Positions 47,876 to 60,050 of a DNA stretch of 64,000 nt are shown one piece after another. The stretch is from assembly GCF_030272615.1 (NCBI RefSeq), contig NC_081406.1, positions 118,519,847 to 118,583,846 on the forward strand, read 5' to 3'. This DNA comes from Cryptomeria japonica (taxonomy: Eukaryota; Streptophyta; Pinopsida; Cupressales; Cupressaceae). Position 1 is the stretch's first letter. Every line of letters begins with the position of its first letter. Both the position numbers and the translations under genes were made by a program. The notes beneath the pieces were generated by a model. That model searched no databases. It was not told the origin of the DNA and saw only the letters and a program-made list of their open reading frames with translations.

Positions 47876-49318
47876 TGTCATGTCCCCATCCTTGAGCTAA
47901 TAAACAACAAACAGCTTATCTGTTGCAAGCAGCACATATTGAGGAGATAATCTTACTCCCATAAGGGCATAAAGACTTGCAAGCATCCAAGTTCTCATAG
48001 TGAAACAACTCTCTCACGGACTCATCGATCAACATAACCAATAAGGGATCGTAGTCATTGCTTTCAGAATATTAGCGAAGCAGTTGAACAAGAAATAGCC
48101 ACCGAAGACCTCCTAACGTTAATTGTAGATTTATGTTAGACAAATGAAAGGCAAGCAGAAGAAGTCTCGAGAGAAGACAATTACATGCATCGATTAATAC
48201 TAATGACAAGTCGATGATTAAAAATAGTCAAGGCAACAGTACTTATAGAGGTGCGATTAGTATATCAAAGAGATATCATAGCTCAAACTTCAAGATTTCT
48301 GTAGTGTCATCATGAAGCAAAGATAGGAAACAATGCATGGTTACCACTGCTAATAAGAAAGGAAACAATACATGGTTACCACTGCTAATAAGAAAGGAGC
48401 GTATGAAGGACCATATTGAAAGTAAAGTTCCGACTCATATGTATGAGGTATCGACTAGTTTATGAATCAATTCGACTGACCAAGAAATGCAATATCAATT
48501 TAAGATAACATTGATCGGTTTATATTAAACTAAACAAATGACTCATGTATTAATAAAAACATTCCCACAATTGCCGCCAAAGAAGGGTAGTAGATGTTTA
48601 CGTTAACTAATCAGGAGAATCGATTAAGATCTTCATATGGGGGGCCGATTTCTTGTGGGGTGGCAACCGTTCACATTCACATACTTTCATCGCATATTAA
48701 GGAGACATCTATATCTCTTATTTGGGGGGAAAATAAAGGAAATTTATCGATTGTTTCTAAAAAAGCCTTTATGGGGATCAAGATATCAATCGCATAAGGA
48801 GCACACTCTTATATCAGGGGAAGCACGAATTTCTGTGTATAGAATTCACTGATTAAGATAATATCATTCTTTTGGTGAGACTCCATCACACAATGGCATT
48901 TTGGCAGATCAGTTCACATGTAAATGAGGAAACACCATTGTAAGCAACAAGGGATAGATTTATATATTTATAGAGATAGATCAGGAGATGCAAGACCCCT
49001 CATCGCTCCAAGTGATAGAAGTAGACTGAGAAATATTTTGCGGCGTCACATCAAAGACAGCTGTCAACTACATTAATTGTATAAATCATATTGTATATCA
49101 GAAGCATAGAACAAAGTAAGAGATCAGAAATCACCTTGCATTAATAGCAGTGATACTTTATCCTATATACCATCATATTATATGTGATACCATTCTTAAG
49201 TAACAACAATTATCATTATCATTATTCTAAGTAGATTTTGGAAAGAGGTCTCTTGCAATTGATTTCCCACATAGTTGTTCCCTGATTTCTTAAGGAAGGT
49301 TAGAAGGGGGACATTACA
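47876..49318. repeat. Solo LTR, 1443 bp
   Basis: Begins TGTCATGTCCCC and ends GGGGGACATTACA; the ends are inverted matches (TGTAATGTCCCC). Flanks ACCAC (47871-47875) and ATCAC (49319-49323) are a 4/5 match for a 5-bp duplication. No internal region, PBS or PPT. A 36-bp direct duplication (ATGGTTACCACTGCTAATAA...) lies inside at about 48335-48396. Confidence 0.75.
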
Positions 49319-50219
49319 ATCACATCAGATTGGCAAGTAGAAACTTTCTTTGTCAACCCTAGAGGGTCAACAATTTTCAAAACTTGAGGACTTGAGACTC
49401 CTTGCCTAGAAGGTTTTGGGGGAGCTTTATGGGGATTGGCATTCTTGGTTTTGTGATTTACCATATGAGACCATCCAAAAACACCCATGGAAGGGGTTGG
49501 CGAGACCATAGGGATCTTTGAGGCATGCATAGGGCATTGGACAACCAATGAACATTTCCTAATGTTATGGTTGGATGCTTTATATCGATAGATAAAGTGT
49601 TTGGAAGATTGATGCACTAAATCTTTTGGGACTAGCAAGACTCGCTAATTTGAAAATCAACATTTTGTTTGAGGTCCTTTGAGAGTTCAACCTCAACACA
49701 CACGCAATAGTTTGAGTGAGTCAAGTAAAATTTCTTGAGCTCAACACAAACAACAATACCCAATAAGGCTGCTATCTTGGATAAAAGGCATAGGTAAGCG
49801 GAAAAAACATTGGGACAATAAGAGAATTTTTTTCTGCAACCAGAAAGTCATAGGTCCAAGGTTGGAAAACAAGCAAGAGTGAATAAACAAGCCAAGACCT
49901 TGAATGAGAACAACTTGGGCATGCTTAGCTTTAACAAAACAAAAATGAAAATTCCTTTTGAAAGCTTTTGCATTGTGGCCATCTGAATCCCATGTGGGGT
50001 CCAAGATTTTCTCACATAGTCACAAAGCACACTTTTAGAGGGGACATTGGCCATAAAGTAACCCATATGGGTGAAATTTTCAAGCCATTTGTAGGCTTCT
50101 TCAAATTTTGCAAGTAGAAGAACAATATATGAAGGTGGATAAAAAAAATACCTCATGAAAACACTTTGGAGATGAATTTTTGATATTGTTTGAGTGAGGG
50201 AGTCATGGGATGACATCAT
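49319..50219 (-). pseudogene. LINE ORF1 remnant (DUF4283-like)
   Basis: Starts ATG 50217-50219. FEEAYKWLENFTHMGYF, then GIFIFVLLKLS, then after a frameshift near 49860 PMTFWLQKKIL and FFRLPMPFIQDSSLIGYCC fit the DUF4283 layout. The following piece (49638-49319) has a C-x(n)-C run (NIRKCSLVVQCPMH) that may be a broken zinc knuckle, then a Pro/Ser/Lys-rich linker that runs into the solo LTR. Confidence 0.6.
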
Positions 50220-51600
50220 CAGCTTTCAAATCACAATTATAATATTAAACTTAACTATTATAGATTAATTTTTATATTACTATAATATAATTTTTCTTCT
50301 AAATATTTATTTAAATGAATGATTCTTCCTTATAAATATATCTTTAATATAACAAATATTTAATAAATTATTTATGACTATGAGAAATCATTTTTTGTGA
50401 ACCACTTAATCATCGTAGAATTTTACACTATAAAAAAATCACATATTTATTAAATTTTTAATTTAATATTTTTTTTTCTTTTAAATGTAGGAAAAAAAGT
50501 TTTGAAGAAGATTTCAGGAATAAGTTGTGTGTTGATTTTATGAGGTCATTAAGAATTCTGTGAATTATAATAAATGTGTGTTTATTTTGTCAATACGTAT
50601 AAAAAATGAAGTCAATGAAGCTCCAAGACTACGTACGTTAGATGGAAATTGTTGTTGCCCATGACGACAATGATCATAATTTTGGGGACTTTTGTAACGT
50701 AAACACCATGGCGTGGGTATCGCATTAGGCAAAAATTTATTTACAAAACAATGGACAATATCAACTTTCATAGCAAGAAAATAACTAGAAAGAGTCAAAC
50801 TTCTTTTGTAGAATACAAGGAAGCTTCTTGTGTTAGAAACTCGTTAACGGGGCATGGCAGGCAAAATGACTAAGCAACAGATACAAATAAACTATCACTA
50901 GGGGAGAGGATCTAGTAGTTGTGCATTTTAGTTTCACATTTCTTAAAATCTTACATGAAAATTTCAAATCACTCCGTATTTTTTATAGCAGCTTACTTGG
51001 CAAGTCTCTTACTGATAACCAAGGTTTCAAGGCCATATCATTAAATATGATACCACAACAGCATGTTTTTTGCCAAGGTGTCCCAAACAGCCCCCCAAAA
51101 AGTGAAACCAATAGGTGTGCAAAAGAGCCCCAATATTTGTGCAGCTGATGTGGCATCACATGACTGGTTACTTTTCACAACATATGGTATATTTCATTCA
51201 ATTATTGGTACTTATCATACAACTATTGCGACAAATTTGTACAAAAGTTGGACATTAAATCAACAACTTCTATCACAAGAATTGGAATGCGCTCAACTAC
51301 TGGATCCTTTCCCCTAGTGTTTTGTTAATGAAGGAAAGTCTCATTTTGCGGACTCAATAGACACTGCCAATGGCAGGGCCCTTCCTTGCTTAACTGTTTT
51401 GAAATTTCTTTCCCTTTTCGAACAAGTTTGAAATATCAAAATATTAAAATTTATTAAAAATAAAACATTTTAAAAATAAATAGTACATAAAATTTTTGTT
51501 TTCATGTATATAGTAAATAAAATAGTTTCAAAATAATATTAAATAGATTTTAAATTATTAAATATTTTTAAATTTATATTTTGATATTTTTATTAGTCAG
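50220..51600 (-). promoter_or_regulatory. 5' flank of LRK10L unit 2, without LINE
   Basis: Collinear with unit 1: 50290-50420 with 24380-24495, 50420-50580 with 32223-32400, 50600-50870 with 33085-33370, and 51508 onward with 33735 onward. Serves as the uninterrupted version of the site hit by the LINE in unit 1. No gene. Confidence 0.75.
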
Positions 51601-52900
51601 CCTACTATTATACCTATTTAATTTATTATTTAATTAATTTAGTCAATTACTTCATAAAATTAAAATTTTGAATAAAAATCTATAGTATAAAACTAATTTT
51701 TAATTTTAAATAATTGTAAAAAAGACAATTTTCTTTATTCCTATTGGTGATAGTAAATATAAAATTCAATTTTCCAAAAAACCACATTTTTATCCATTCA
51801 ATTACGTTTTGTACAAATAATAATATTTTTCTAATTATTATGCCATCTTCACAAAAATGGAAGAAAAAATATCTTTTAATGACTCTAAGGAATGATGGAT
51901 ATTACATGTAGTATTTTATTATCAATTCCTTGTCAAGACTGAATACTATTGCATTCATTCAATTTTATTTTTTAATTAATTAAACCAATCATTCTACAAA
52001 ATTAATTTTTTTTTACAAAAATCATATAATTTATCTTTAATTTTTTATTTTAAATGATTTAAAAATATCAATTTTCTGTTTTCTTATTGATCATAATAAG
52101 TAAAAAATTTAATTTTTCCAAAGAAAAATTACAATTTAAACTAAAACAATTGTACAATAACATCCCAAGATGCACATGAATTTATTAGGGCCATGTGACC
52201 ATAAGCCGCACATGCCAACATGGTACTACAATATCTACTAATTATATAAAGTGTCCAAGGCATTTTAATTGAGCTTTTTGAATTCGAGGATCGTCATTCT
52301 TATTTGTGACATTATCTTCCACCATTCATAGTGCACACAGTTCATAGATTCTCAGAGCATACACGATTATTTTAATAATTTTCGTCTATGTTTTATATAT
52401 TTTAAAAATTATATTTGTACAAATTTGACCATTACATTTTATAATTCAATGGTCAAAAAACATGAAAAGTACAAGCGGCGTCTTTAAAAATGTACTCCTA
52501 TCAGTCAATCTGAATTTATTAAAAACTCAATCTGCAGGTGCATGATAAAAATTGTATTTATTAAGACAAACCTTAGCTATCAATAGTGGGGTAGAAATGA
52601 GAAAAGTGACAGGCGACAGCACACAAATGCCACCGTGACCAAATGATGAGTTTTCTAAATGTACTCCTACTGGTAAGCAATTTGCCTTTTTTTCCTTACT
52701 GTAGGAGAGACTAAAGTAATTAACAATTGCGCACCAGAGAAAGAGAACAGAAAACTGACAGGCGTTTAATTATCTGAAGGGTGGTTTTTTCTGTAGTAAA
52801 CCAGCACAAAGGGTTTGCCGACAATCACAAGTGGTTTTTCTGTTAAGCCTCCAAGTCATCAAAGCATTTCCTTGTTTTTAAAATCTTTTTTGCAAAATTG
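51601..52900. other. AT-rich stretch, no gene seen
   Basis: Only short frames. The phrase AAATGTACTCCTAYYRG occurs twice (about 52488 and 52658), a small local repeat. Confidence 0.6.
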
Positions 52901-52902
52901 CA

Positions 52903-52911
52903 TCTATATAA
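52903..52911 (+). promoter_or_regulatory. TATA box candidate
   Basis: CTATATAAG in a locally less AT-rich stretch, followed about 30 bases later by a possible start site and an exon-like segment ending in a donor-like AAAGTAAGC at about 53108-53116. No long coding frame follows, so this may be the relic of a promoter. Confidence 0.4.
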
Positions 52912-53052
52912 GTCGTCTAACTTCTTTGTGATATATACCCGACAGATAATCATCTAGTTGCAGCAAGAGATAAAAGTAGAGAGAGATGAATGGCATTATA
53001 TAGATCTTAAAGAGTTTGGAGACATTTTCCAGTTGGGACAAAGTTGTTGCTA

Positions 53053-53116
53053 TTACTATCTCATTACTTCAGCCAACATGCTTCGGCAAGTCAGCAACAA
53101 AAGTAAGCACAACTCC
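53053..53116 (+). repeat. Left arm of an inverted repeat
   Basis: GTTGCTATTACTATCTCATT through CAGCCAACAT to AAAGTAAGCACAACTCC pairs with the reverse complement of 54537-54612. About 80 percent match, with a 12-base extra segment in the right arm. The arms are 1.4 kb apart. Confidence 0.8.
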
Positions 53117-54536
53117 TCTGCTTCTTAATTTCAAATATTTTGAATGTATAAATTTTGTTTTGAAATTGGTGGGCTTTTGGCCATTCATTGTGGTATTTTG
53201 GAAGAATTGTTTATGAAGAGATCAGAATGTATCATTCATTGGTTAATTGAAAATTAAATTACTGTCATATACTCTGTTTTTTATTAAAAGCCCTATTCAG
53301 AAACACTGAGATCTTTCCTAAGGCTTTTATTTGACTTCCTTACAAATTGAAGGTTTCAGCTGTGTGAAGATGTTGTTAAACTAATTTCTTACAATCTAAA
53401 AGTGGGGTTTTTTTTTCTTACATGAAGCTAGGCTACTATTTGCATGCCTTTCTTGTTAACTACGAAAATAATAATGACTATAGAAGTGGTTACATTCATG
53501 CGCATGGAGGTGTCAATGCGGAAAGGAAGATGGAAAACAAAGTCGGTACACTGGAATCAGTAGGACTGGATTTATTTATTATTTTTATAGAGTCGTTTTA
53601 GTGGTGTTGAGAATTTGGATCTCCAGGAATTTGTCTTTTGCATTGAAATTTAGGTTTCAACTTTTTCTGTCTCAAAGATCTATTTTGCCCATTTCGTTTC
53701 TCCTTGTATTTGCAGATGAGTCATCTGGTTTGGAATCTACAAAACATACTTGAATTAGACTTGTTTTAATATAAAAAAAATCAAATCAAATGGAAATAAC
53801 TGGGATTCCATCAAACCTTTGACAAAGTTTGGTCACTAGTGGAGTTTACAACGATACCTTCAGCAATGCCTTCGTGGTGCTGCACCTTAAGTTTTTAAAA
53901 CGCATGCTTTTAAAATTATTATTTTTACATATGCAAATTCACAATTAGAACTAATCAATAATAATCAAACATGCAAGCTTTTTAGATGATAGCATAAGAA
54001 ATTGAAATAATTTTTCAACTATGGTATGTTATAGTTTTTTTTGGGTGGTTAAGTACTCAGTTTTTAATGTATTTTTGGGGTGGGGTTAAGGTCAAGTTTA
54101 GTTCACTCAATTTAATTCAAATGCATTGCCAAACATGGGTGATGTGAAGTGTTTAATCATGGTGTCTGTAAATATGTATTAGTATGTTTTTGTACAATTT
54201 GATTAAATATTGATTCTATGTTTAACATTTCATTTTAAAAACAAGTTTGAAATGCGCGACACTCATGTCTATTTCTATTTAATATTTAAACTGCATTCAT
54301 ATTATTCTCAATTCTTCACAATTAAATTTCTTACATTAAACTCTTCTTTTCTCAAACACATTACAACTAAATTAAAATTCTATTCTTACAATTATTGAGC
54401 ATTTCTAATAGTGATTCTACTCTTTATGAAGGTATATGTCCAAATACTTTAGACTATGTCTATATAGAATCAGAATGCATCTTTGAAAAATAGAAAAATA
54501 TAATTTAATTTTTAATTAATTAATAAATAAAGGAGT

Positions 54537-54612
54537 TGTGCTTACTTTATCTTTCTGACTTGTCGCAGCAATGAGAGAATGTTGGCTGAAGTAATGAGGC
54601 AGTAATAAGCAA
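54537..54612 (-). repeat. Right arm of the inverted repeat
   Basis: Reverse complement carries the same order: GTTGCTTATTACTGCCTCAT, CAGCCAACAT, GACAAGTCAG, AAAGTAAGCACAACTCC. The donor-like GTAAGC is kept in both arms. Confidence 0.8.
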
Positions 54613-55174
54613 CACCATATTTAGGCCTGGCTTAATCAACACACTCTAAACGTTGATCCGCTTTGGTGGCTGGTGTGGGCTCAGTTAACCTTCCGTGGTG
54701 AGAGTGACTGCGATGGTTAAGTTTGAATTTGCATCTCCCGCCTCAGTCGACTAATTTTGCCCGCACATTTCCATTTCGATAATTCATTCATCAAATCATT
54801 TGGAATGAACGTACAAATTTGGTAAAAAAGGTAGTTCTGCAAGGGGATTTAGGAAGCTACTTGAGTCATCGTGAACTAGCAATGTCAGGCTCTCGGCATG
54901 TAAACATCGGAGCTAAATGGGTGTCAGATTCTGTTTTCAATATTGATAATGAATTTGACAAAAATAAACCATATAGCCTCGTTGCATACAATATTAAATT
55001 TTTGCTTATAACTAACTGTTGCAGTTCAGTCTGTGCAGGTGATAGACACCTTGGGGAATGCTACGAAATTTCATCGAAGTGGGTTGCATTGGGAAGTATA
55101 AATGGAGTATCTTTCATACATAGTTGTTTCTTCTTTTTTCGCTGCGCTTGATGGTGATTCCATTTTGCTGCAGC

Positions 55175-55300
55175 ATGGTGGAGATTGCAAACATAGAGGC
55201 GATTAAGGAAGGTTTATTCACCGTTAAATCTGGTGAGACTTTGGTTTTTACTCCATCCCAGTCCTCCTCGTTAATCTGTGAAGAGTTATTAAGCAATTGA
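55175..55300 (+). pseudogene. Possible exon of an unknown gene, 41 codons
   Basis: ATG at 55175 just after an acceptor-like TTTTGCTGCAG; reads MVEIANIEAIKEGLFTVKSG and on to a TGA at 55298-55300. Composition and codon use look like coding sequence, unlike the surroundings. Neighbouring stretches (54819-55110, 55360-55450, 55545-55710) also read like broken coding sequence, for example RFEMLLYYMSYLDLPDVNKN near 55366-55425. I do not recognise the gene; the whole of 54700-55740 may be one decayed host gene. Confidence 0.35.
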
Positions 55301-56139
55301 GGCCTCCCATAATAGCGAATGTAGAAATAGGAGCGCAAGATAATTGTTCATGTCTTGTTAATAGATTCGAGATGCTTCTCTATTATATGTCATATTTGGA
55401 TCTGCCGGATGTTAACAAAAATGATGTGTTGCGCAGGGCTTAAAGAAAAGAGCTTCAGCTTTCAAGCTACGTATCTGTCTAGATGAGGAATAGGAGAAAA
55501 TGCTTACGGGTAATATAGTCATCTGGAGCCCAGTGGGCATGCCATAATCATGAGGTGGACAAGAACATTATTACCTTCACTCTCGCCATCAAATGGTATC
55601 AAACAAATGTTCATGGCTGCAATGCATATTCCAAATATCTTGATTCGAGTCAAGATATTAAAACCACTTTTGAATGATGTAACACAAAGTCAAGAGCATT
55701 TATTTATTTACAGACTTGCTAATGAGATGTTTTTATAGGGGTAGGATGTTGAAGGCCGTGGCTATTCTGGTTTCAACATAGACCTTTCATATAACGTGAT
55801 AGTGACATGTTCGTAATCATTTATTATGAAATTGATGGTGTAAAATGGATGACTAACGCGTGTTAGTCAATCTATACTATCATTTTGGAACCAGAATAAA
55901 CGCATCCCCTATTGAACTGCAACAGCCTGAAATGCTTGAGGCACTTGGAAAGAAATGTGTTTTGGCCGTTGAAACGTGAAATGCCTCTTTGCCGTTGCAT
56001 TTCTGACAACTATGATCAGGGATGACGACACTTGGCACATGGAAAACATACATGGCTCAAAACAACTAGTAGTTTTTGAAGTGGAGATGAAGGAACATTT
56101 TCCACGGCTATATATATATATATATAAATAATCCACAAG

Positions 56140-56930
56140 GTGGCAAGAAACAATATAGCAAGCTGGAAAAAAACCGACGCACAAAAGGTAAAGAACATGG
56201 TTGAGAAGTTTAGAGTAATTAATCATTTAAAAAATAAACATAAATATTAAAATAAGATCCCTGCAAGACTTTTAATCCATAGCAAAAGCAACATATTAAG
56301 TATCTCATAACCCTTAAAAATACCAAACAGCCGGTTCGTACAATAGCTCTTCACCTTAAATGTACAGCAGTTTAATTTCTGTTTTACGGTTAGTTTGTTC
56401 GTTGTGGATCAACTCTAATGTTTTGGACAAGACCAGTTCACTTGTTAATCTCTTTAAAAAACGTAGAATCCGAATGGAACCAACTGATACTTCGGATAAA
56501 ACCAAAAATACATTTTAAAAAAGTTTTGCCCCAAAGGAATGAGTTACTACTTACAACAGGTGTTGTAAATAAAACAGATGCCAATAAGAATTCAACACCA
56601 AATTAGCATATATATGGAATGTGAAAAAGATCGGTGTAGGTTAGAGAATTATAAGTGTTTTTGAAATGTATATATTTGGAACAGATGACTTAAATCACAC
56701 ACATTAAGATTTGATTTGTAGGCTTAAAAGTATTAAATACTCAGAGTTGACTGACATTTTCTAGACTTAATATGTTGCTTTATGTGTGTGGTTTAAGACT
56801 AGTCATAAAATTTGAAGAATGATTGAAAATATGAGAATGATGAGTTTGTTGGTTGTTTAGATTTAACATTCATTCACCATTGGGAAACTTGTCGTTCATC
56901 TTGATAAACATTTCATAAAGTAACAAATAA
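56140..56930 (-). other. LRK10L unit 3 flanks joined without a gene (deletion scar)
   Basis: 56140-56300 and 56522-56600 match the 3' flank of LRK10L copy 1 (15275-15440 and 16026-16110). 56625-56930 matches its 5' flank (24000-24180). Between them, at about 56600-56625, there is no exon, intron or kinase sequence. A (TA)n run is nearby at 56109-56126. Confidence 0.7.
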
Positions 56931-58120
56931 TTTATTAGGAAAGTGATAAATACATCTCTAGATAGGTAATGAATAAGGTTTGAAGCATTTAAATGTTTGA
57001 ATAATTATGATGTTTGGCGGTTCATCTTTTTCATGATTAAGAGATCATTAATTCTTGAGCATAGGTAGATTACTCAATAGTGAGTATTTTAGAAATATTG
57101 AAACGGTACCATAGTATGAAAAATATTTTTATTTCTTGATGACTGTTTACATGTGGTTTGTTATTTTTCCTGTTGATTAGTTATAAGAATAGTAGTGTCA
57201 TAAATTAATTTTTGATTGGTTTTAATTATTATTTTTAGTTCTTGTCAATGACTAGTCATTATTTTGGAAGTTTTGTGATAATTCTATAATAAAAAATGTA
57301 TATTTAGTTGTTTTACTATTGCAATATATTTGTGATGGATAAAATATAAAGTGAGGTGACAATTAAACAGTTAATTAATGTATTTAATGACATTAGGTGA
57401 TTTGGAATTTAATTTCAAGTCAACTTAGTATTGTGAAAGACTTATTATTAGTTTTTGGAGCATATTGAAATTTACTAATTTATATATATGTTGGTACTAG
57501 ATTTTTTATTTTTTTTAATATGATGTCTTTTTAGAAGAATTGTGATGTGACAAAAAATATATATAAACATATGAGAGTGGTAATTTTGTCTTTTGTTTTG
57601 ATTTTCCTTTTATAATTGAAGTATTAAAGAGTCATTGTCTATGTAAAGATTAGAAGCATTGTAGACATTATTGATTTATTTTGTTGATTTTGAAGAAAGT
57701 ATATTGTGTCTTATTTGTTTGGTTTATTCGTCAAATTTATTTATCATGATTTTTTTTTCTTTTTCCTTGGATTTATTGAAAGTAATGGAGGTTGAGGAAC
57801 TTTTTTGAAATAAATTGAGAGCAAATCGAGCAAGGTGATTTGTTTTCTAGTTTTTCTTGTTACACATTTTATATTTTAGACTAAATTTGAAAAGAAGAAA
57901 TACTAGACAATTGACATAGTTCTACTTGGCATTGTGGTGAATAGAAAGGATGAATTGTGTTTGATTGGTCATTTTAGATATTATGTATTAGTATCAATGT
58001 TATTGCTATTTTTTGGTAAAGCATGCTTAGCAAGTTTTTGAGTGTTCTAATGTTTACAACTATGTATGGTGATTGTGATTCTTTGTTGGCTCTATTGTTA
58101 TTTCATAATTTTCCTTTGAA
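56931..58120. other. AT-rich, no gene seen
   Basis: Short frames only, no motif. T-rich on the + strand. Confidence 0.6.
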
Positions 58121-58129
58121 TGAAGTATT

Positions 58130-59310
58130 CATTCATTAATACCTTTGTTGAGATTTCGAGTCCTATAGAGAAGTGAAGTCTTAGAAGGTAGTTAGGAGTT
58201 CTGATGGATAATATATATTTCTTGCCATGTTATTGTCATTTTTTTGTAGAGACAAGAGTTTTTTTATAATTTTGTTCTCTTTATATGATAATTGCCCTTT
58301 GAACATGGCACAAATTCATTAGTAACTCTGACATATTTTTTAAATCTTATGGAAATCTAAAGGATCTTTTACAAGTAGTCACAAAGTTATGTTGTTTGGT
58401 AAAATCTATAGTCCTTGAGAATTGTTTGTTGAAAGATTTTTATTTTGATAGAGGTAAATGACTTAATACCTTTGTCAAAGCTTTGAGTTGTGCTATGAAC
58501 TTTATCATTTGTGAGAACTCAAGCATTTTCAAATGGGTTTCATTAATAAATTTATCAAAGATTTAAATCATACTGGAGGCTAGAGCCTCTATAAGAACTA
58601 TTTCCAAGTTCAAATTGTTTCTACAACCAAATTACAAATATTTGTACACAAAATCAAAATTGGGTAGAAGAAAACTTGTGTCATGGTTAGTAGTTATTTC
58701 AAATGTATGCAAGTATTGTTTGATAGTTGTCACAAAAGTGTTATAGAAGTAATTAATGATTAATACCTTTGTTGGAGTTTGTAGTATTGTTAAGAAATAA
58801 ACCCTTTTGGAAATTATCAAGAATTGTCATGGTTTTTAAAAAAAAGAAGTATCTACAAGTTAATAACTTTGTCATTGTTTTAGGTCTTGTCAGGAATGAA
58901 AGTGTTATTGCAAAGTTAACTAGGTTAGTGTTTTGAGTCTCTTATAGGGAATGAAAGTGTTATTGTGAAGTTATTGGGATTTCTAGAATTTGGTACAGCT
59001 ATCATCCTTCCTAATTTTTGTGCTATTCTTCTTTATTCAATAATTTTCCTTCAAATGAAGTATCAATTCATTAGTACCTTTGTTAAATTTTTGAATCGTG
59101 TGGGGAACTAAATCCTTCTTCACAAGTACTCAAGATTTGGTGTAGCTTAGTAGAACCTATAGTCTTTATGAATTGTCAATTAATAGCATTTTGTTTTGAT
59201 ATAGGTTTCACTAATTCCTTTGGTAGAACTGTTCACACTACCATAAACTCGACTCTTAAATAGGTTTTATCAATACCTCTATCAAAGATTTGAACACTAT
59301 TAAAAAATGT
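58130..59310. repeat. About ten degenerate copies of a short motif
   Basis: A core close to CATTAATACCTTTGTTGAG followed by TTTxGAxTCxTATxGxGAA recurs near 58134, 58316, 58462, 58540, 58759, 58857, 58925, 59069, 59209 and 59266, at irregular spacing of 60-200 bases. Copies are too diverged to be recent. Origin unknown. Confidence 0.6.
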
Positions 59311-59559
59311 AGACCCATTGTGAAAATTAGTCCAATTTTCTAATTGTTTCTACAATCTATCATTATCCTGATCTATCATAAATGCAAAGAAATATTACAT
59401 CAATACCTAATTCACTTGATTCATTTCTTACATAATCCATGAGAAAAAAAACATACATACAAACTTAGATAACTTAATGGAAAAAAAGGAAGAAATAAAT
59501 GTTTGAAAATTGTAACAAACTTAGGAAGATGGGGGGAAATATCAGCTAGCTACATGTAG

Positions 59560-59645
59560 AAGTCAATACGGGTTTGTCTTGATTGCCCATACAAAAAGGA
59601 AGTCAAGTCAAGATGCATGACTCTGTGCTTCTGAGATGGAAATGT
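59560..59645 (-). repeat. Third copy of the LRK10L 5'-flank segment
   Basis: ACAAAAAGGAAGTCAAGTCA ... GATGGAAATG matches 33085-33140 and 50603-50650. Cut at 59645 by the copia LTR. Confidence 0.7.
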
Positions 59646-59648
59646 TAG

Positions 59649-59972
59649 TGTAAATTAGCAACAACTATAGCTACCATTATTTTCAGTTGGAAAATTAGAA
59701 TTAGCAACAACTCTTTAATTGGAATGTATCTATTGTTGCCCTATTTTTCTTAGTAAGCTAACAAAGGAAACATTCTTGTGTTTTCTTTTCTTTCCACTAT
59801 TTTCTTGCTTGCCTTCTTCGTAGTTGGATTTAATAAGCCGTGTTAAACTACAATTTAATTAGTGTGAATAATAGAACTTGTTTATTTTTCTGCTTCTAAA
59901 TTTTCTATTCTGCAAGTTGATTCTTTCTTTGTTGGCTAGATCTCTGTGTTGTAGGTTTATTAAAAATTTACA
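59649..59972 (+). repeat. 5' LTR of the truncated copia element
   Basis: TGTAAATTAG... to ...AAAATTTACA; the ends are inverted matches (TGTAAATT). A start at 59643 (TGTTAGTG) is also possible. Confidence 0.7.
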
Positions 59973-59990
59973 TGATATTAGAGCTTTGGG
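59973..59990 (+). other. Primer binding site
   Basis: TGATATTAGAGCTTTGGG resembles the tRNA-Met complement TGGTATCAGAGC with two changes. Confidence 0.65.
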
Positions 59991-60050
59991 AGCCAGGAAG
60001 GAGGAATAACCATTTTTTAGGTTTTTAAAGAATTAGGGAAATTAAGAAGA

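Larger units (their letters stand above)
47420..50219 (-). mobile_element. LINE 5' fragment (ORF1 and start of ORF2), split by a solo LTR
   Basis: Read from 50219 leftward: ORF1 pieces, then at about 47660-47690 the endonuclease opening Y-I-S-W-N-V-R-G, after which the sequence decays and ends near 47420. Its right edge coincides with the point where the LRK10L 5' flank (unit 2) begins at 50220, consistent with insertion into that flank. Confidence 0.7.

Noticed and set aside
54819-55151. A single 110-codon gene
   Set aside because: The frame crosses apparent splice sites and ends in a Phe/Cys-rich artefact; treated only as possible exon pieces.
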